The notes: generated by a model from the letters alone, not told the origin. Shown: positions 8,432-18,190, counted from the first letter of the stretch. The stretch: 64,000 nucleotides of DNA from CAYPTB01 sp964413535 (GCA_964413535.1 CAYPTB010000018.1:1-64000), one strand, 5' to 3'. Translations and numbers: made by a program.

Positions 8432-9859
8432 TCAGTCCCATTCCACGTGGCCGAAGAGGACCAGCTTGCGGCGTTTCGACACGCGTTCGCCCCAGGCGTG
8501 GGCACGACCGCTCTCGCGGATCTCGCGCATGGCCGGCTCGAAGAAGAACTCCGATTCGCCGAAGGCGGGCACGAGCTGGTCGAGCCACGCGGCCGCCGGG
8601 TCGTAGCGCGCGAAGAACCGCCGTCCGACCCAGGCGGGATCGCGACCTTGCTCGAAGGACAGTATGAACACCTTCTCGCCGTGGATCTCGGTGACGCCGT
8701 CGACCTTGACCTTGCCGGGCGTCGCGCTCATGGAGGGACCGCGCACCGTGCGCGCGAGCCCCGACACGCGCCGATAGGCCTCGTTGAAGATCTCGAACGC
8801 CCGCGCCAAGGGCACGTCGAAGTAGTTCTTCGGACCCGTGTCGCGCTCCACGAACATGTAGTAGGGCACCGCGCCGAGCTGCACCTCGAGGCGCCACATG
8901 TCGGCCCACGTGGCCGAGCTGTCGTTCACGTGGCGGATCAACGGCGCTTGGCAGCGCACGACCGCACCCGTCGTCTGGATGCGGCGCAGCGCGGCCTGCG
9001 CCACGGCCGTCTCGAGCTCGCGCGGATGGCTGTAGTGCGACATCAGGGCCAGGTGGCGTCCCGCGGCGCGCACCTCCTCGAACAGCCGCATGAGATCGTC
9101 GGAGTCCTTGTCGGTCACGAAGCGATAGGGCCAATAGGCCGTGGCCTTCGTGCCGAGGCGGATCGTCGTGATGTGGCCGAGATCGCTCGCCAGCAGCGGC
9201 TCGATGTACCGACGCAGCACGGCCGTCTTCATGATCAAGGGATCGCCGCCGGTGAACAGCACGCTGCTGACCTCGGGATGCCCGCGCAGATAGCCGACCA
9301 GGCTCTCGACCTCGCGGCTGGCGAACTTCAGCTCGTCGATGCCGACGAACTGCGGCCAGCGGAAGCAGTAGGTGCAGTACGCGTGGCAAGTCTGCCCCTG
9401 GCTGGGGAAGAACAAGACCGTCTCGCGGTACTTGTGCTGCATCCCCGGCAGCGGCTCGCCGTCCAAAGAGGGCACGTTCAGCTCGAGCTGTCCCGAGGGA
9501 TGCGGATTCATCCCGAGCTGGATCTCGCGCGCCGCGGCCTGGATCTCGGCTTCCGGCGCCTCGCGCCGGACGAGATCGCGCATCCGCGCGAAGTCCGCGT
9601 CGGCCAGCATCCCGCGCTGCGGGAAGGTGAGCTGATAGATCGGATCCTCGGGGACGCGTTCCCAGCGGATCAGCTCCTCCACGACGTAGGGATTGACGCG
9701 GAACGGGAGCACCGCGGAAACGGCCTTCATCGCCACGATCTCGTCGTCCGAGAGCCGCAGGAGCTCGGGGATCGAGTCGATGTCCTTGCGCTGGTAGGCG
9801 CGGAACTCGGCGCGCTGGATGCGCGCCGTGCCGATGGGCTGACTGCTGCCTGAGCTCAT
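8432..9859 (-). CDS. KamA-family radical SAM aminomutase (lysine 2,3-aminomutase-like)
   Basis: About 475 residues. The radical SAM cluster CHAYCTYC is at roughly residues 158-165 (CxxxCxxC), followed by LFTGGDPLIMKT, the GGE-like SAM motif. A SATPGKVKVDG segment near residue 385 is in the position of the PLP-Lys region of KamA proteins. The family moves an alpha-amino group to the beta carbon of Lys, Glu or similar acids using SAM, PLP and a 4Fe-4S cluster. Start chosen at 9859 (MSSGSSQP); an upstream Met at 9913 is possible. It heads a coupled run with an aminotransferase and an acidic amino-acid symporter. Confidence 0.88.
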   Translation of the reverse strand: MSSGSSQPIGTARIQRAEFRAYQRKDIDSIPELLRLSDDEIVAMKAVSAVLPFRVNPYVVEELIRWERVPEDPIYQLTFPQRGMLADADFARMRDLVRREAPEAEIQAAAREIQLGMNPHPSGQLELNVPSLDGEPLPGMQHKYRETVLFFPSQGQTCHAYCTYCFRWPQFVGIDELKFASREVESLVGYLRGHPEVSSVLFTGGDPLIMKTAVLRRYIEPLLASDLGHITTIRLGTKATAYWPYRFVTDKDSDDLMRLFEEVRAAGRHLALMSHYSHPRELETAVAQAALRRIQTTGAVVRCQAPLIRHVNDSSATWADMWRLEVQLGAVPYYMFVERDTGPKNYFDVPLARAFEIFNEAYRRVSGLARTVRGPSMSATPGKVKVDGVTEIHGEKVFILSFEQGRDPAWVGRRFFARYDPAAAWLDQLVPAFGESEFFFEPAMREIRESGRAHAWGERVSKRRKLVLFGHVEWD

Positions 9860-9975
9860 CTGCAACCCACTATGCAATGCGAGCTGCGTGAGCGCCAGCG
9901 CACATCCGCTCATGCGAGCAACGGCACGCGAGTCGCAGGAAGCTCTTCGGACAGCTCAGCTGATGGCGCGTGCTC

Positions 9976-11808
9976 TCACGCCTTCCCGAGTCTCAGCTCG
10001 CGCAAACGTTGGTGGTAGGCGGCGCCGACGTTGTTCCGCGAGAGCATGGCCAGCACGCGCCGGGGGTTCGCGCTGTCGACGACCGGCACCTCGTGGATGC
10101 TGTACTCGTTGAGGACCTGGAGCGCGCGGTTGAGACTGTCGCCGGGGTTGACGGTCGCCACGCGGTCGACCATGAAGTCGCGCACGATCACGAGGTCCTG
10201 CACGCCGTGCTCCTGGAAGATGCGGCGGATGTCGGAGAGCGAGAAGATCCCGATCATGTTCTCCTTCTCGTCGACGACCGGGAAGTAGGTCCCGGCCGAG
10301 CTCGACACGATCGACAGGGCGCGGCGCAGGGTCGAGTTCGCGCCGACCAGCACGGGCTTCCGTTCCGGGTCGATCACCTCTTCGACGCGCACGCGCTCGA
10401 GGACGTCGATCACGAAGTCGCCGGCGTGGGCGGGCGAGTCGACCAGCCCTTCGACCTGCGTCGTGTAGATCGTCCAGCCGCGCGAGAGCACGAGATGGAC
10501 GATCGAGACGAGCATCAGGGGTGCGAGCAGGCTGTAGCTCCCCGTCATCTCGCACACCATGATCATGGAGGCGATCGGCGTCTTCGCGACGCCCGCGAAG
10601 AAGCCCCCCATGCCGACCAACGCGAAGGCGGACGGATCGATGCCGAGCTCCGGGAACAAGCGCTGCGCGCACGTCCCCACCAAGCTGCCGAGCAACGCGC
10701 CGATGGCCAGCGACGGCGCGAACATGCCCCCCGATCCCCCGCTCCCGATCGAGAACGAGGTCGCGAGGATCTTGCCGACGATCAACAGCACGAGGACCCG
10801 GATCGTGAGCTCGCCGGCGATCGAAGCGCGCATCAGGTCGTAGCCGCCGTACAGGATCCCGTGCTCGCCCGTGAGCGGTGAGAGCCCGAGCGCGAGCCCC
10901 CCGAGCAGGAGGCCGCCGATCATCGGCCGCAGCGGCCTGGGGAGGAAGCTCGCGCGCTCGAACAGGCGCTGCGTCCCGCTGAACGTGCGCACGTACAGCC
11001 ATCCCACCAGCGTGCACAGGAGCGCGAGCACGAAGTACACGAAGAGCTCGCGCGGATCGCGGAACGCCAGACCGCGCAGGACCTCCGGCTCGATCGACAC
11101 GACCCGCGAGCGCCCGTGGATCGAGGTGAACGTGGTGTAGGCGACGATCGAGGAGACGATGCACGGAATGATCGCGTCACCCTCGAACTCGGGCTTCTTG
11201 TAGAGCACCTCGGGCGCGAAGAGCGCTCCCCCGAGGGGCGCCGTGAACAGCGCGCCGATGCCCGCCGCCGCGCCCGACAAGAGGAAGATGCGCCGGTCGC
11301 GTTGCCGCAGGCGCAGCGCGTCGGAGAGCATGCTCCCCACGCCGCCGCCGACCTGTGCGACCGGCCCCTCCTGTCCCGCCGAGCCGCCGGTCCCGATCGT
11401 GACCGCGCTCGCGAGCGCCTTGAGCGTGACGACGCGCTTCCTGACCTTGCCCTCGAGCTGGTGGAAGGAGCGGATGAGCTGCTCCGTGCCGTGCCCGCCG
11501 GCCTCCGGCGCCCACGCTTGGATCACGAGGCCGACCAGGAGCCCGCCCGCAGCAGGTATGGCGAGCACCATCCACCAGTTCGCTCCGATCTCCGGCAGGC
11601 TCTCCGTCACGACGCCTGCGCGAGCGAGCGCGTGCGACTTGATCGCCCGGGTGATCCAATCGAATCCCACGGCCGCCAGCCCGCCCGCGAACCCGATCAC
11701 GGCCGCGAGCCCGACCCACTTGCCGACGTACCCGAGCTCCGTGAGCCCGATCGCGCGCAGGAAGCGCAAGAGCGGTCGCGCGAGCGACTTCGAGGATGGG
11801 CCCGCCAT
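9976..11808 (-). CDS. ClC-type chloride channel/antiporter with C-terminal CBS pair
   Basis: A 610-residue membrane protein. The ClC selectivity motifs are visible: GSAGQEGPVAQ with the gating Glu, and GSGGSGGMFAPS. The APLGGALFAPEVL segment keeps an acidic residue close to the position of the internal proton glutamate, so 2Cl-/H+ exchange is possible. The last 130 residues form two CBS motifs (TYFPVVDEKENMIGIFS; IHEVPVVDSANPRRVLAML), which usually sense adenine nucleotides. The gene is immediately downstream of an SLC12-like cotransporter, giving a two-gene chloride-handling group. Confidence 0.93.
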   Translation of the reverse strand: MAGPSSKSLARPLLRFLRAIGLTELGYVGKWVGLAAVIGFAGGLAAVGFDWITRAIKSHALARAGVVTESLPEIGANWWMVLAIPAAGGLLVGLVIQAWAPEAGGHGTEQLIRSFHQLEGKVRKRVVTLKALASAVTIGTGGSAGQEGPVAQVGGGVGSMLSDALRLRQRDRRIFLLSGAAAGIGALFTAPLGGALFAPEVLYKKPEFEGDAIIPCIVSSIVAYTTFTSIHGRSRVVSIEPEVLRGLAFRDPRELFVYFVLALLCTLVGWLYVRTFSGTQRLFERASFLPRPLRPMIGGLLLGGLALGLSPLTGEHGILYGGYDLMRASIAGELTIRVLVLLIVGKILATSFSIGSGGSGGMFAPSLAIGALLGSLVGTCAQRLFPELGIDPSAFALVGMGGFFAGVAKTPIASMIMVCEMTGSYSLLAPLMLVSIVHLVLSRGWTIYTTQVEGLVDSPAHAGDFVIDVLERVRVEEVIDPERKPVLVGANSTLRRALSIVSSSAGTYFPVVDEKENMIGIFSLSDIRRIFQEHGVQDLVIVRDFMVDRVATVNPGDSLNRALQVLNEYSIHEVPVVDSANPRRVLAMLSRNNVGAAYHQRLRELRLGKA

Positions 11809-11862
11809 GCAGCGCGCGATCCTACTGGCTGCGCGGGCGCGATTCGTCCCTGCTCGCGCGCG

Positions 11863-14454
11863 TCATTCGCTCGCGGGTTCGCCGGCAGCCGCTTCCGCCG
11901 CGGGAGCACCCGCGTTCCCTTGCAGCTCCTCCGCCTCGAGCTTCGCCAGCTCGGCCTTGGCGCTGCCCTTGGCCGCGCGCCGGCGGGCGCGTTCCGCCTC
12001 GACTTCGGCGCGCGCCGCCAACTCTTCGAGGTCGGCCAATGCGTCCGGAGGCGGCGCAGCCGCACGCGCCAGATCGCGCTTCTTCCGGGCTTCGGCCAGG
12101 GCGGCGGCGGCCCGATCCGCGTCCTTCTGCGCAGCCCGCGCGACCTTCCGAGCCTTCTCCGCCCGATCGAAGGCCTCGGCCAGGAGCGCGTGTCCGCCGC
12201 TCTCGGGCTCCGCGTCCAGATCGATGTCCCGCGCCGCGAGCACGAATACCGTGAGCGGCAGGCGATCGATCGAGTCCTCGAGGGGCTTGCCCGACGGTCC
12301 GGTGGGCCGGTCGCCGTGCAAGCGGAAGGGCAGGAAGACGATCGACGCATCGGCCGACTCGCGCACGAGCGTCTCCACCTCCATGTCCGCCACGATCACG
12401 GGCTCGGCGTCGATGCGGATGTCGGACAGCATGGCTCCCAGCGTCGCGAGCAAGTCGTCGCGAAGAGCCTCCTCCGCGGCGGACGCGTCGGCCAGCACTC
12501 GGATCGAGGCTCCGTGCCAGTCCTCCGAGCGCGTCATCAGGTAGGCGAAGAGCAAGGACAGCCGAGCCGTCGCGTCGTGCCGGAACCAGACGTCGATCCG
12601 GCGCTCGGCGACCGGCGTCGCGGCGAGCGTTTCGAGCTCGTCGGTCGTGGCCTCGAGGATCACGACGTTGCAGCCGTTGCGCAGCGCCAGCCGCAAGTGC
12701 CGCCCGTAGGCCTGCAATCCGGGGCCGTCGGAGACCGCCGTCTCGCCGTCGAACCAGTTCAGGACGACCGTGTTGGGTCGGATCGCGCCCAAGCCGTGCG
12801 CTTGCAACAGGGTCGAGATGCACGCGCTGATGGGGCTGCCCGTGACGACCAGCGGGAACGCGCGCAGCCCGCGCGCGGCGAGGTCCGCGCGCAGCTCCCG
12901 CTCCCCTTCGACCTTCCGCTGTCGGACCTCCGCTCCCTCCCCCTCGATCAGCCGGACGACGGTCGTGAAGCCGCTCTCGCCCTCGAGCCAGGATGCGAGC
13001 CGCACGATGCGCTCGCGTCGCAGGGGGTCGTCGGAGAACGCGAGCAGGACCGGGCGCCAGTCGCGCGCGTGCTCGAGCTCGTCGGACAGGGCGTAGACGT
13101 TGTCGCGCACGACGCGGAGGCGGTGCGAGCGCGAGCTGTCCGCCCAGCGCTCGGTCGGCGCCCGCCGCCGCACGTACTGGAAGATGCCGAACAGGATCAC
13201 CAGGGCGGCGATCCCCGCGAGCGGGTTCACGGCGAGCATCGTTCCGAGGCAAGCCAGCGCACCCAAGAGGCTCAGCTTCGGGTGGAACCAACGGAAGCGC
13301 GGCCTGAAGAACGGGCTGTTCGCGGAGGCCTCGTAGTAGGTCGCGTAGTTCAAGAGGCCGTAGGAGATCAGGAAGAACATCGACACCACCGGGGCGACCA
13401 GGTTCAGGTCGCCGAGCGCGATGGTGCCGAGCGCGATCCCGCACGCGAGCAACACGCCGCGACGCGGGTTGTGGCTCGCTCCCGATCCGACCGCGAAGAA
13501 GTCGAGGAACGGGAAGACCTTGTCCGCGGCGAGCGACTGCAGGATGCGCGGCGCGCCGAGGAACGACGCGAGCCCCGAGGAAAGCGTCGCCGAGAGCACT
13601 CCCGCGTCGACGAGCCAGCCCCAAGCCGCGATCCGGCGCATCGAGGCGTAGTCGGAGACGAGCTCGGCGTTCGACGAAGAGGCCGCGAGGACGACGGCCA
13701 CGACGAGGTACACGACCAGCGACACGCCGACGGCGAGGAACGTGCCGGTGGGCAAGCTGCGCCCCGGTTCCTTCAGGTCGCCGGACATGCTCACGCCCTG
13801 CGTGAAACCGGTCACGGCCGGGAAGAAGATCGCGAAGATCGCCCAGAACGGCAGCTCGGAGGGCGCCTCCCAGTTGCCGGCCAAGAACGCGCCCTCCGAG
13901 GACGCGAATCCGCCGACCAGGAACGATGCGATCCCACCGAACATGAGCGCCATGACGGCGAACTGGAGCCGCGACGCCCAGTCCGTGCCGAGCCACGCGA
14001 ACACGAAGAGCGCCAAGACCGCGCCGGCGGCGAGCGCCGACGGCAACCAGGCCGCCGCGCCTCCGGCGATCGCCGCGCACGCCTCGCCGAAGCCGATCGC
14101 ATAGAAGGCGATCGAGACCGATTGCGCGAGGAACAACACGAGCCCGAGCGCGCCGCCGAACGCCACGCCGAGCGTGCGCGAGATCAGGTAGTAGTCGCCG
14201 CCGCCCTTGGTGCGCAGGTTCGTGGCGACCGCCGCCAAGGACACGCTCGTCAGCACGGAGATCGAGTTGGCGAGCAGGATGATCACGAGCGCCCGCCCCA
14301 ATCCCGCCGCGCCGACGACGAATCCGAGGCGCATGAACAGCACGATGCCGAGGATCGTCAGGATGCTCGGCGTGAACACCCCGGCGAACGTCCCCAGCTT
14401 CGCGTGAGCGTTCGCCCGCGTGCTCCCTCCTCCCCCTCTCGCAGTAAGCGTCAT
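11863..14454 (-). CDS. SLC12-like cation-chloride cotransporter / APC superfamily permease
   Basis: About 863 residues: 12 predicted membrane helices in the first 450 residues, then a large cytoplasmic C-terminal domain. The start of the membrane part (FTPSILTILGIVLFMRLGFV) and the GGDYYLISRTLG segment are typical of SLC12 cation-chloride cotransporters in the APC superfamily. The tail contains an ATP-grasp-free alpha/beta region and ends in a roughly 100-residue Ala/Glu/Arg coiled coil, which is unusual. Start set at 14454 (MTLTARGGGG); a Met at 14538 is possible. It sits 54 bp upstream of the ClC gene on the same strand. Confidence 0.85.
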   Translation of the reverse strand: MTLTARGGGGSTRANAHAKLGTFAGVFTPSILTILGIVLFMRLGFVVGAAGLGRALVIILLANSISVLTSVSLAAVATNLRTKGGGDYYLISRTLGVAFGGALGLVLFLAQSVSIAFYAIGFGEACAAIAGGAAAWLPSALAAGAVLALFVFAWLGTDWASRLQFAVMALMFGGIASFLVGGFASSEGAFLAGNWEAPSELPFWAIFAIFFPAVTGFTQGVSMSGDLKEPGRSLPTGTFLAVGVSLVVYLVVAVVLAASSSNAELVSDYASMRRIAAWGWLVDAGVLSATLSSGLASFLGAPRILQSLAADKVFPFLDFFAVGSGASHNPRRGVLLACGIALGTIALGDLNLVAPVVSMFFLISYGLLNYATYYEASANSPFFRPRFRWFHPKLSLLGALACLGTMLAVNPLAGIAALVILFGIFQYVRRRAPTERWADSSRSHRLRVVRDNVYALSDELEHARDWRPVLLAFSDDPLRRERIVRLASWLEGESGFTTVVRLIEGEGAEVRQRKVEGERELRADLAARGLRAFPLVVTGSPISACISTLLQAHGLGAIRPNTVVLNWFDGETAVSDGPGLQAYGRHLRLALRNGCNVVILEATTDELETLAATPVAERRIDVWFRHDATARLSLLFAYLMTRSEDWHGASIRVLADASAAEEALRDDLLATLGAMLSDIRIDAEPVIVADMEVETLVRESADASIVFLPFRLHGDRPTGPSGKPLEDSIDRLPLTVFVLAARDIDLDAEPESGGHALLAEAFDRAEKARKVARAAQKDADRAAAALAEARKKRDLARAAAPPPDALADLEELAARAEVEAERARRRAAKGSAKAELAKLEAEELQGNAGAPAAEAAAGEPASE

Positions 14455-14841
14455 GCTCGCGATTCGGCCGGTCGTCGCGCCGAGCGCGAGAACATACCCC
14501 TTTGGCTCCGCTCGAGAGCGAGACGGCCGATCCTGCACGAGGGCTGGCTGCGGTTCGCGGATCCCGAGCGCGTAGCGTCGACGCAGCTCGGCACCTGGGA
14601 TCGCCGTGGATCGTTGCGGACGGCTCTCGCTCTCCGAAGTTCGAGGCCCCCGCTACAGACCTCGTTGATCGAGATCTGCGGCGAGGGCCCCGCGTTCGCT
14701 CGGAACTCGCCCGAGCTTGCACACTTCTAGCGCAGGCTCAGACGTGCACGCGCGCGGATCCAGGACACCCCGGTCCGCGCAGCCCGAGGAGGCACTGGAC
14801 GCGCGGTTCGCGGAGCCCTTCGAACCGCGCGTCGAGAGGTG
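14455..14841. other. Intergenic, 387 bp, no gene seen
   Basis: This gap lies between the start of the SLC12-like gene and the end of the secreted collagen-tract gene. Open frames here are GC-rich shadows without protein-like composition. It must hold the promoter of the SLC12-like/ClC pair, but I cannot place it. Confidence 0.5.
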
Positions 14842-15711
14842 CTATTGCTCGTAGGGATGGCAGACGGCCATGACGAGCGACATGTAGGCCTGGGTCCAGC
14901 TCGCGTCGCCCTGCTCCATCGATCCAGCCTTGGTCTTCGTCGAGGAGCTGGCTTCGCGGGCCCGACCGTTGGAGTCCGTTCCCGACCCCTTCCCCGAAAG
15001 ACCCTGATCGCGAGAAGCGCTCATGCCGTTCTGGTGCTGAATGAGCGGGAGCGTCGAGACGACGACGCCGCTCTCGTTCTTGAGCTCGATGCGGTGCGCG
15101 CTCTCGTCCACGCAGAGCTGGAAGATCCCCGACGGGAGCTTGCCTTGGCGGCCGCTGGTCATGGATGCGCCCCGGTTGTCCGTGGAGCGCTCGGCGCCCG
15201 ACGACGACAGGGAGTCGTCACAGGAAATGGCGACGATGCCGACGACGCGACCCTTGCCGGTCTTGGCACTCTTGCCGCGCTCGTCCAGCGGGTCGTCCCT
15301 ACCGGTCGAACCATCCCGACCATCCTGGCCATCCCGACCATCCTGACCGTTCGAACCGTCCGTGCGGAATCTCGACTGACCCGCGGGGGCGCTCAGCTCA
15401 GGGGAAGCTTTCGCAGGGACGCCGCAGATGAGCGAATTCTCGATCGAGGTGATGATCGCCTTTTCTCCCTCGACCGACGTGCCGACCGCCCGAGCCGCCT
15501 GTTGGAGCTCGTTCACGACCTCGCGGCGGAAGCGATCGTGGGCGGACTGGATCGCTTGGGGAAAGGCTTCCTCGGCCGACCCGGCGCGCTGGCTGCGCTG
15601 GGACGCGTCCGTACCCGTGTTCGATTGGGCGCCCAGGGCAATCAAGGTGATGGAAGCCGCACCCAGCACGAAGCCGGTGCGAACGAACGAATGGAACAAA
15701 GTGCATTGCAT
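14842..15711 (-). CDS. Secreted hypothetical protein with a short collagen-like tract
   Basis: A 289-residue protein with a clear signal peptide (TGFVLGAASITLIALGAQS). AGGAGG lies 8 bp before the ATG at 15711, which fixes the start. Residues 119-139 are seven perfect Gly-X-Y triplets rich in Gln-Asp and Arg-Asp. The DNA there is a degenerate 9-bp repeat around 15300-15360. The flanks contain a few Cys (SLICGV, AISCDD, FQLCVDE) that could form disulphides. The protein is hydrophilic and Ser/Thr/Lys-rich. I do not recognise a family; a surface or matrix role is only a guess from the collagen-like tract. Confidence 0.75.
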   Translation of the reverse strand: MQCTLFHSFVRTGFVLGAASITLIALGAQSNTGTDASQRSQRAGSAEEAFPQAIQSAHDRFRREVVNELQQAARAVGTSVEGEKAIITSIENSLICGVPAKASPELSAPAGQSRFRTDGSNGQDGRDGQDGRDGSTGRDDPLDERGKSAKTGKGRVVGIVAISCDDSLSSSGAERSTDNRGASMTSGRQGKLPSGIFQLCVDESAHRIELKNESGVVVSTLPLIQHQNGMSASRDQGLSGKGSGTDSNGRAREASSSTKTKAGSMEQGDASWTQAYMSLVMAVCHPYEQ

Positions 15712-16140
15712 GGTGTTGGCCCTCCTGGGCTCTCTTGTCGCTCTCTTGTCGATCGGACGGCCCGAAATACGGCGACGACCGTTCCCTGAGCCGAGCTCTC
15801 GCTCGCGATCGGGCAACAAGCGGACCGGCTGCGTGCGTGCCGGCGACTCCAACGCGTCCAACGCTCGTCGGTCGGGGCGAGCGCGGGATTCCCTCGCTCG
15901 TCGCAGTCGAGCCCTTGCGCTCCAACGCTGGGAACTCGCGATTCCCCAATGGCATGGATTGCGCATCCGCGAACGCTCCGGTCGGAATGTCCCTGGGTCG
16001 GAGTTCACGAAGCCCTGCGATCCAGGGGACCTCTTGGGCCTCATCGCGCAGCATGCCGTGCGCGAGGACGGTCGGAGCGCCTGACCGCGCGGGCGGTCGG
16101 CGCGTCGCGCTCGGTGCGAGGCAACGCGCCACCGCCGCCG
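15712..16140. other. Intergenic, 429 bp, no gene seen
   Basis: Apart from the AGGAGG ribosome binding site of the downstream secreted gene (about 15719-15724), I see no convincing coding or RNA signal. A reading frame continues upstream of the secreted protein's Met, but it is Arg/Ser-rich and lacks a ribosome binding site. Confidence 0.5.
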
Positions 16141-17379
16141 CTAACCCATGACGAGGACGAGCGCGTGCACGCGTTCGAGCAGGAGCGCGCACAGGATGCC
16201 CGCGTAGGTGCCGAGCACGTAGCCCGCGACCGCGAGCAGCACGCCCACGGTGGCGAGCGACGGGTGGAAGGCGCTCGCCACGATCGGCGCGGAGGCGGCG
16301 CCGCCCACGTTGGCCTGGCTCGCGATGGCCGCGAAGAAGATCGGCGCGCGCAGCCAGCGGCGCACGACGAGGATGATCGTCGCGTGGAACGCCATCCACA
16401 CGGCCCCGATCGCCACCAGCGCCGGGACTTCGGCCACGCGGGCGAAGTCGGCGTGGGCTCCGATGGACGCCACGAGCAGGTACAGGAGCGTCGAGCCGAC
16501 CGCGCTCGCTCCGGCGCCCTCCAGCCGGCGCAACGGAGTGAACGAGGCCAGCACGCCGAAGGCCGTGACCAGGATCACGATCCAGGTGAAGCCCGTGACG
16601 ACCGGATCGATGTCGGGCAGTCCGGGCCAAGCTCCCTCGGGCCGCGTGATGGCGGCCGCCAAGGCGGTGCCCCCGATCCCGATGGCGAGGATCGCGAGCA
16701 GGTCGGCGAGGTTCGTGGGGCGCGCCACCTGCGCGCGATAGCTCTCCACCTTGTGGCGCAGCTCCTCGATCGCGCGGTCGTCGGCGGCGATGCGCTCGTC
16801 CATCCGCCGCGCACGACCCGCGAACCACAGGAGCACGCCGGTCCACACGTTCGCGATGGCCACGTCGACGACGACCATCAGGCCCAGCGTCGCGTCCTGC
16901 ACTCCCACGCTCTCGCCGATCGCGACGAAGTTCGCCCCTCCGCCGATCCACGAGCCGGAGAGCGCCGCGAGTCCCTTCCAGCCTTCCTCGCCCAGCGCTC
17001 CCACCGCTTCGGGCGCGACGAGCCCCACCGCGAGGAAGGCCAGCGGGCCGCCGACGACGATGCTCGCCGTCGCGGTCAGGAAGAGCACCAGCACCTTGGG
17101 CCCGAGGCGCAGGATGCCCGGGATGTCGACGGAGAGCGTCAGGAGCAGCAGGCTCGCCGGAAGCAGCCACTGCTTCACGAAGTCGTACAGCGGTGACTGC
17201 GTCGGGATCACGCCCGTGTTCGAGAACAACGCCGGCACGAAGTAGGCGAACACGAGCAGCGGCACGACCTTGAAGACGCGCCCGACGACTGGATGGCGAT
17301 CGGCGGCGAAGAGCAGCGCGAGGATCACGAGCAGGAAGGCGGCGAGCGGGACGGGATCCTCGATCAGGGCTTCACTCAT
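16141..17379 (-). CDS. DUF819 family integral membrane protein (YjcL-like)
   Basis: 412 residues with about ten hydrophobic helices. The order matches DUF819 proteins: an N-terminal LFAADRHPVVGRVFKVVP segment, GSWIGGGANFVAIGE in the first half and ASQANVGGAASAPIVASAF in the second. The paired Gly/Asn-rich loops suggest an inverted-repeat transporter fold. Substrate unknown for the family. Start taken at MSEALIED because the nine residues before it are Arg-rich and membrane proteins of the family begin close to this point. It appears monocistronic. Confidence 0.88.
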   Translation of the reverse strand: MSEALIEDPVPLAAFLLVILALLFAADRHPVVGRVFKVVPLLVFAYFVPALFSNTGVIPTQSPLYDFVKQWLLPASLLLLTLSVDIPGILRLGPKVLVLFLTATASIVVGGPLAFLAVGLVAPEAVGALGEEGWKGLAALSGSWIGGGANFVAIGESVGVQDATLGLMVVVDVAIANVWTGVLLWFAGRARRMDERIAADDRAIEELRHKVESYRAQVARPTNLADLLAILAIGIGGTALAAAITRPEGAWPGLPDIDPVVTGFTWIVILVTAFGVLASFTPLRRLEGAGASAVGSTLLYLLVASIGAHADFARVAEVPALVAIGAVWMAFHATIILVVRRWLRAPIFFAAIASQANVGGAASAPIVASAFHPSLATVGVLLAVAGYVLGTYAGILCALLLERVHALVLVMG

Positions 17380-17557
17380 GCTCGGGCTCCGAACTCGCTG
17401 CCGCATCCGCGGCTACCACACGGATGATCTCACGCTCCGGCACGGTCTACGAGTCTTCGCCGTAGCCGAGATCGCGTATACGGGCCTGCGGAAGGGGCGC
17501 ACATTAGGGTAGCGCGAGCATTCCCGCCGGATCCCTCGGTCGTCGCGAGCGCCCCCT

Positions 17558-18190
17558 TCACCGGAGGAACGTGCTCGCGTCCCCGGTTCCCGGCGGGAAC
17601 AGGCGCGTGAGCAGTTCCGCTCCCTTGCGGTAGCGACGCCAGGCGGCGGAGAGCCCGATGCCGAGACGCTCCGCGATCGCCTCCATCGTGAGCCCCTCGA
17701 TGAAGTAGAGCCGCACGATCAGGCCGAGCTCGGGCGGCAACTCCGACAACGCCTGATGCGCGGCCGCTTTCTTCTCCTCGAGCGAGACGATGCGACTCGG
17801 CGTCGTGGAATCCAGGGGCAGGTCGGCGGAGATCGACGCCGAAGGCGTCGCCGCGAGCTCGGAGAAGCGCGCCGTGCGCCGGCCTCCGCCGCGCTTCTCG
17901 GTCGCGACCGTACGCGCCGCCTCACGGATGCGGTTGCGAGCGATCTCGAAGAGCCACGCGCGGAACCCGGCCAGATCGCGCCAGCGATGCTGCGCCCGAT
18001 CGCGCCACGCGTGCGTCAAGGTCTCCTGCCAGATGTCCTCGGGCGAGACGTGCTCGCGGAGCTTCCGCCCCATCGCCGACCCGATCACCACCTGCAGCGC
18101 GGCGGGATTCAGGGCCCCGACGAGCTCGGCCCAGCTACTCGCGTCGGTGTGAGCCAGGGGATCCGCGCTGGGTTCGGTCACGGTGGGCAC
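17558..18190 (-). CDS. ECF-type RNA polymerase sigma factor
   Basis: 210 residues with both sigma regions and nothing else. Region 2 includes EDIWQETLTHAWRD and the DNA-melting/-10 helix FRAWLFEIARNRIREAARTV. Region 4 includes ALSELPPELGLIVRLYFIEG and the helix-turn-helix AIAERLGIGLSAAWRRYRKG. It directs RNA polymerase to a specific promoter set. The gene follows the kinase gene at 18245-21103 by 54 bp on the same strand, the usual planctomycete pairing of ECF sigma factor with Ser/Thr kinase. The linker of about 40 residues between regions is Ser/Thr-rich, so phosphorylation control is conceivable but unproven. Confidence 0.9.
   Translation of the reverse strand: MPTVTEPSADPLAHTDASSWAELVGALNPAALQVVIGSAMGRKLREHVSPEDIWQETLTHAWRDRAQHRWRDLAGFRAWLFEIARNRIREAARTVATEKRGGGRRTARFSELAATPSASISADLPLDSTTPSRIVSLEEKKAAAHQALSELPPELGLIVRLYFIEGLTMEAIAERLGIGLSAAWRRYRKGAELLTRLFPPGTGDASTFLR

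Noticed and set aside
7067..9853. 928-residue plus-strand open frame
   Set aside because: It is antisense to the aminotransferase and aminomutase genes, is Arg/His/Leu-rich and has no domain; a GC-rich shadow.
15428..16084. 218-residue plus-strand frame across the gap at 15.7 kb
   Set aside because: Overlaps the secreted gene on the other strand, lacks a ribosome binding site and has shadow-like composition.
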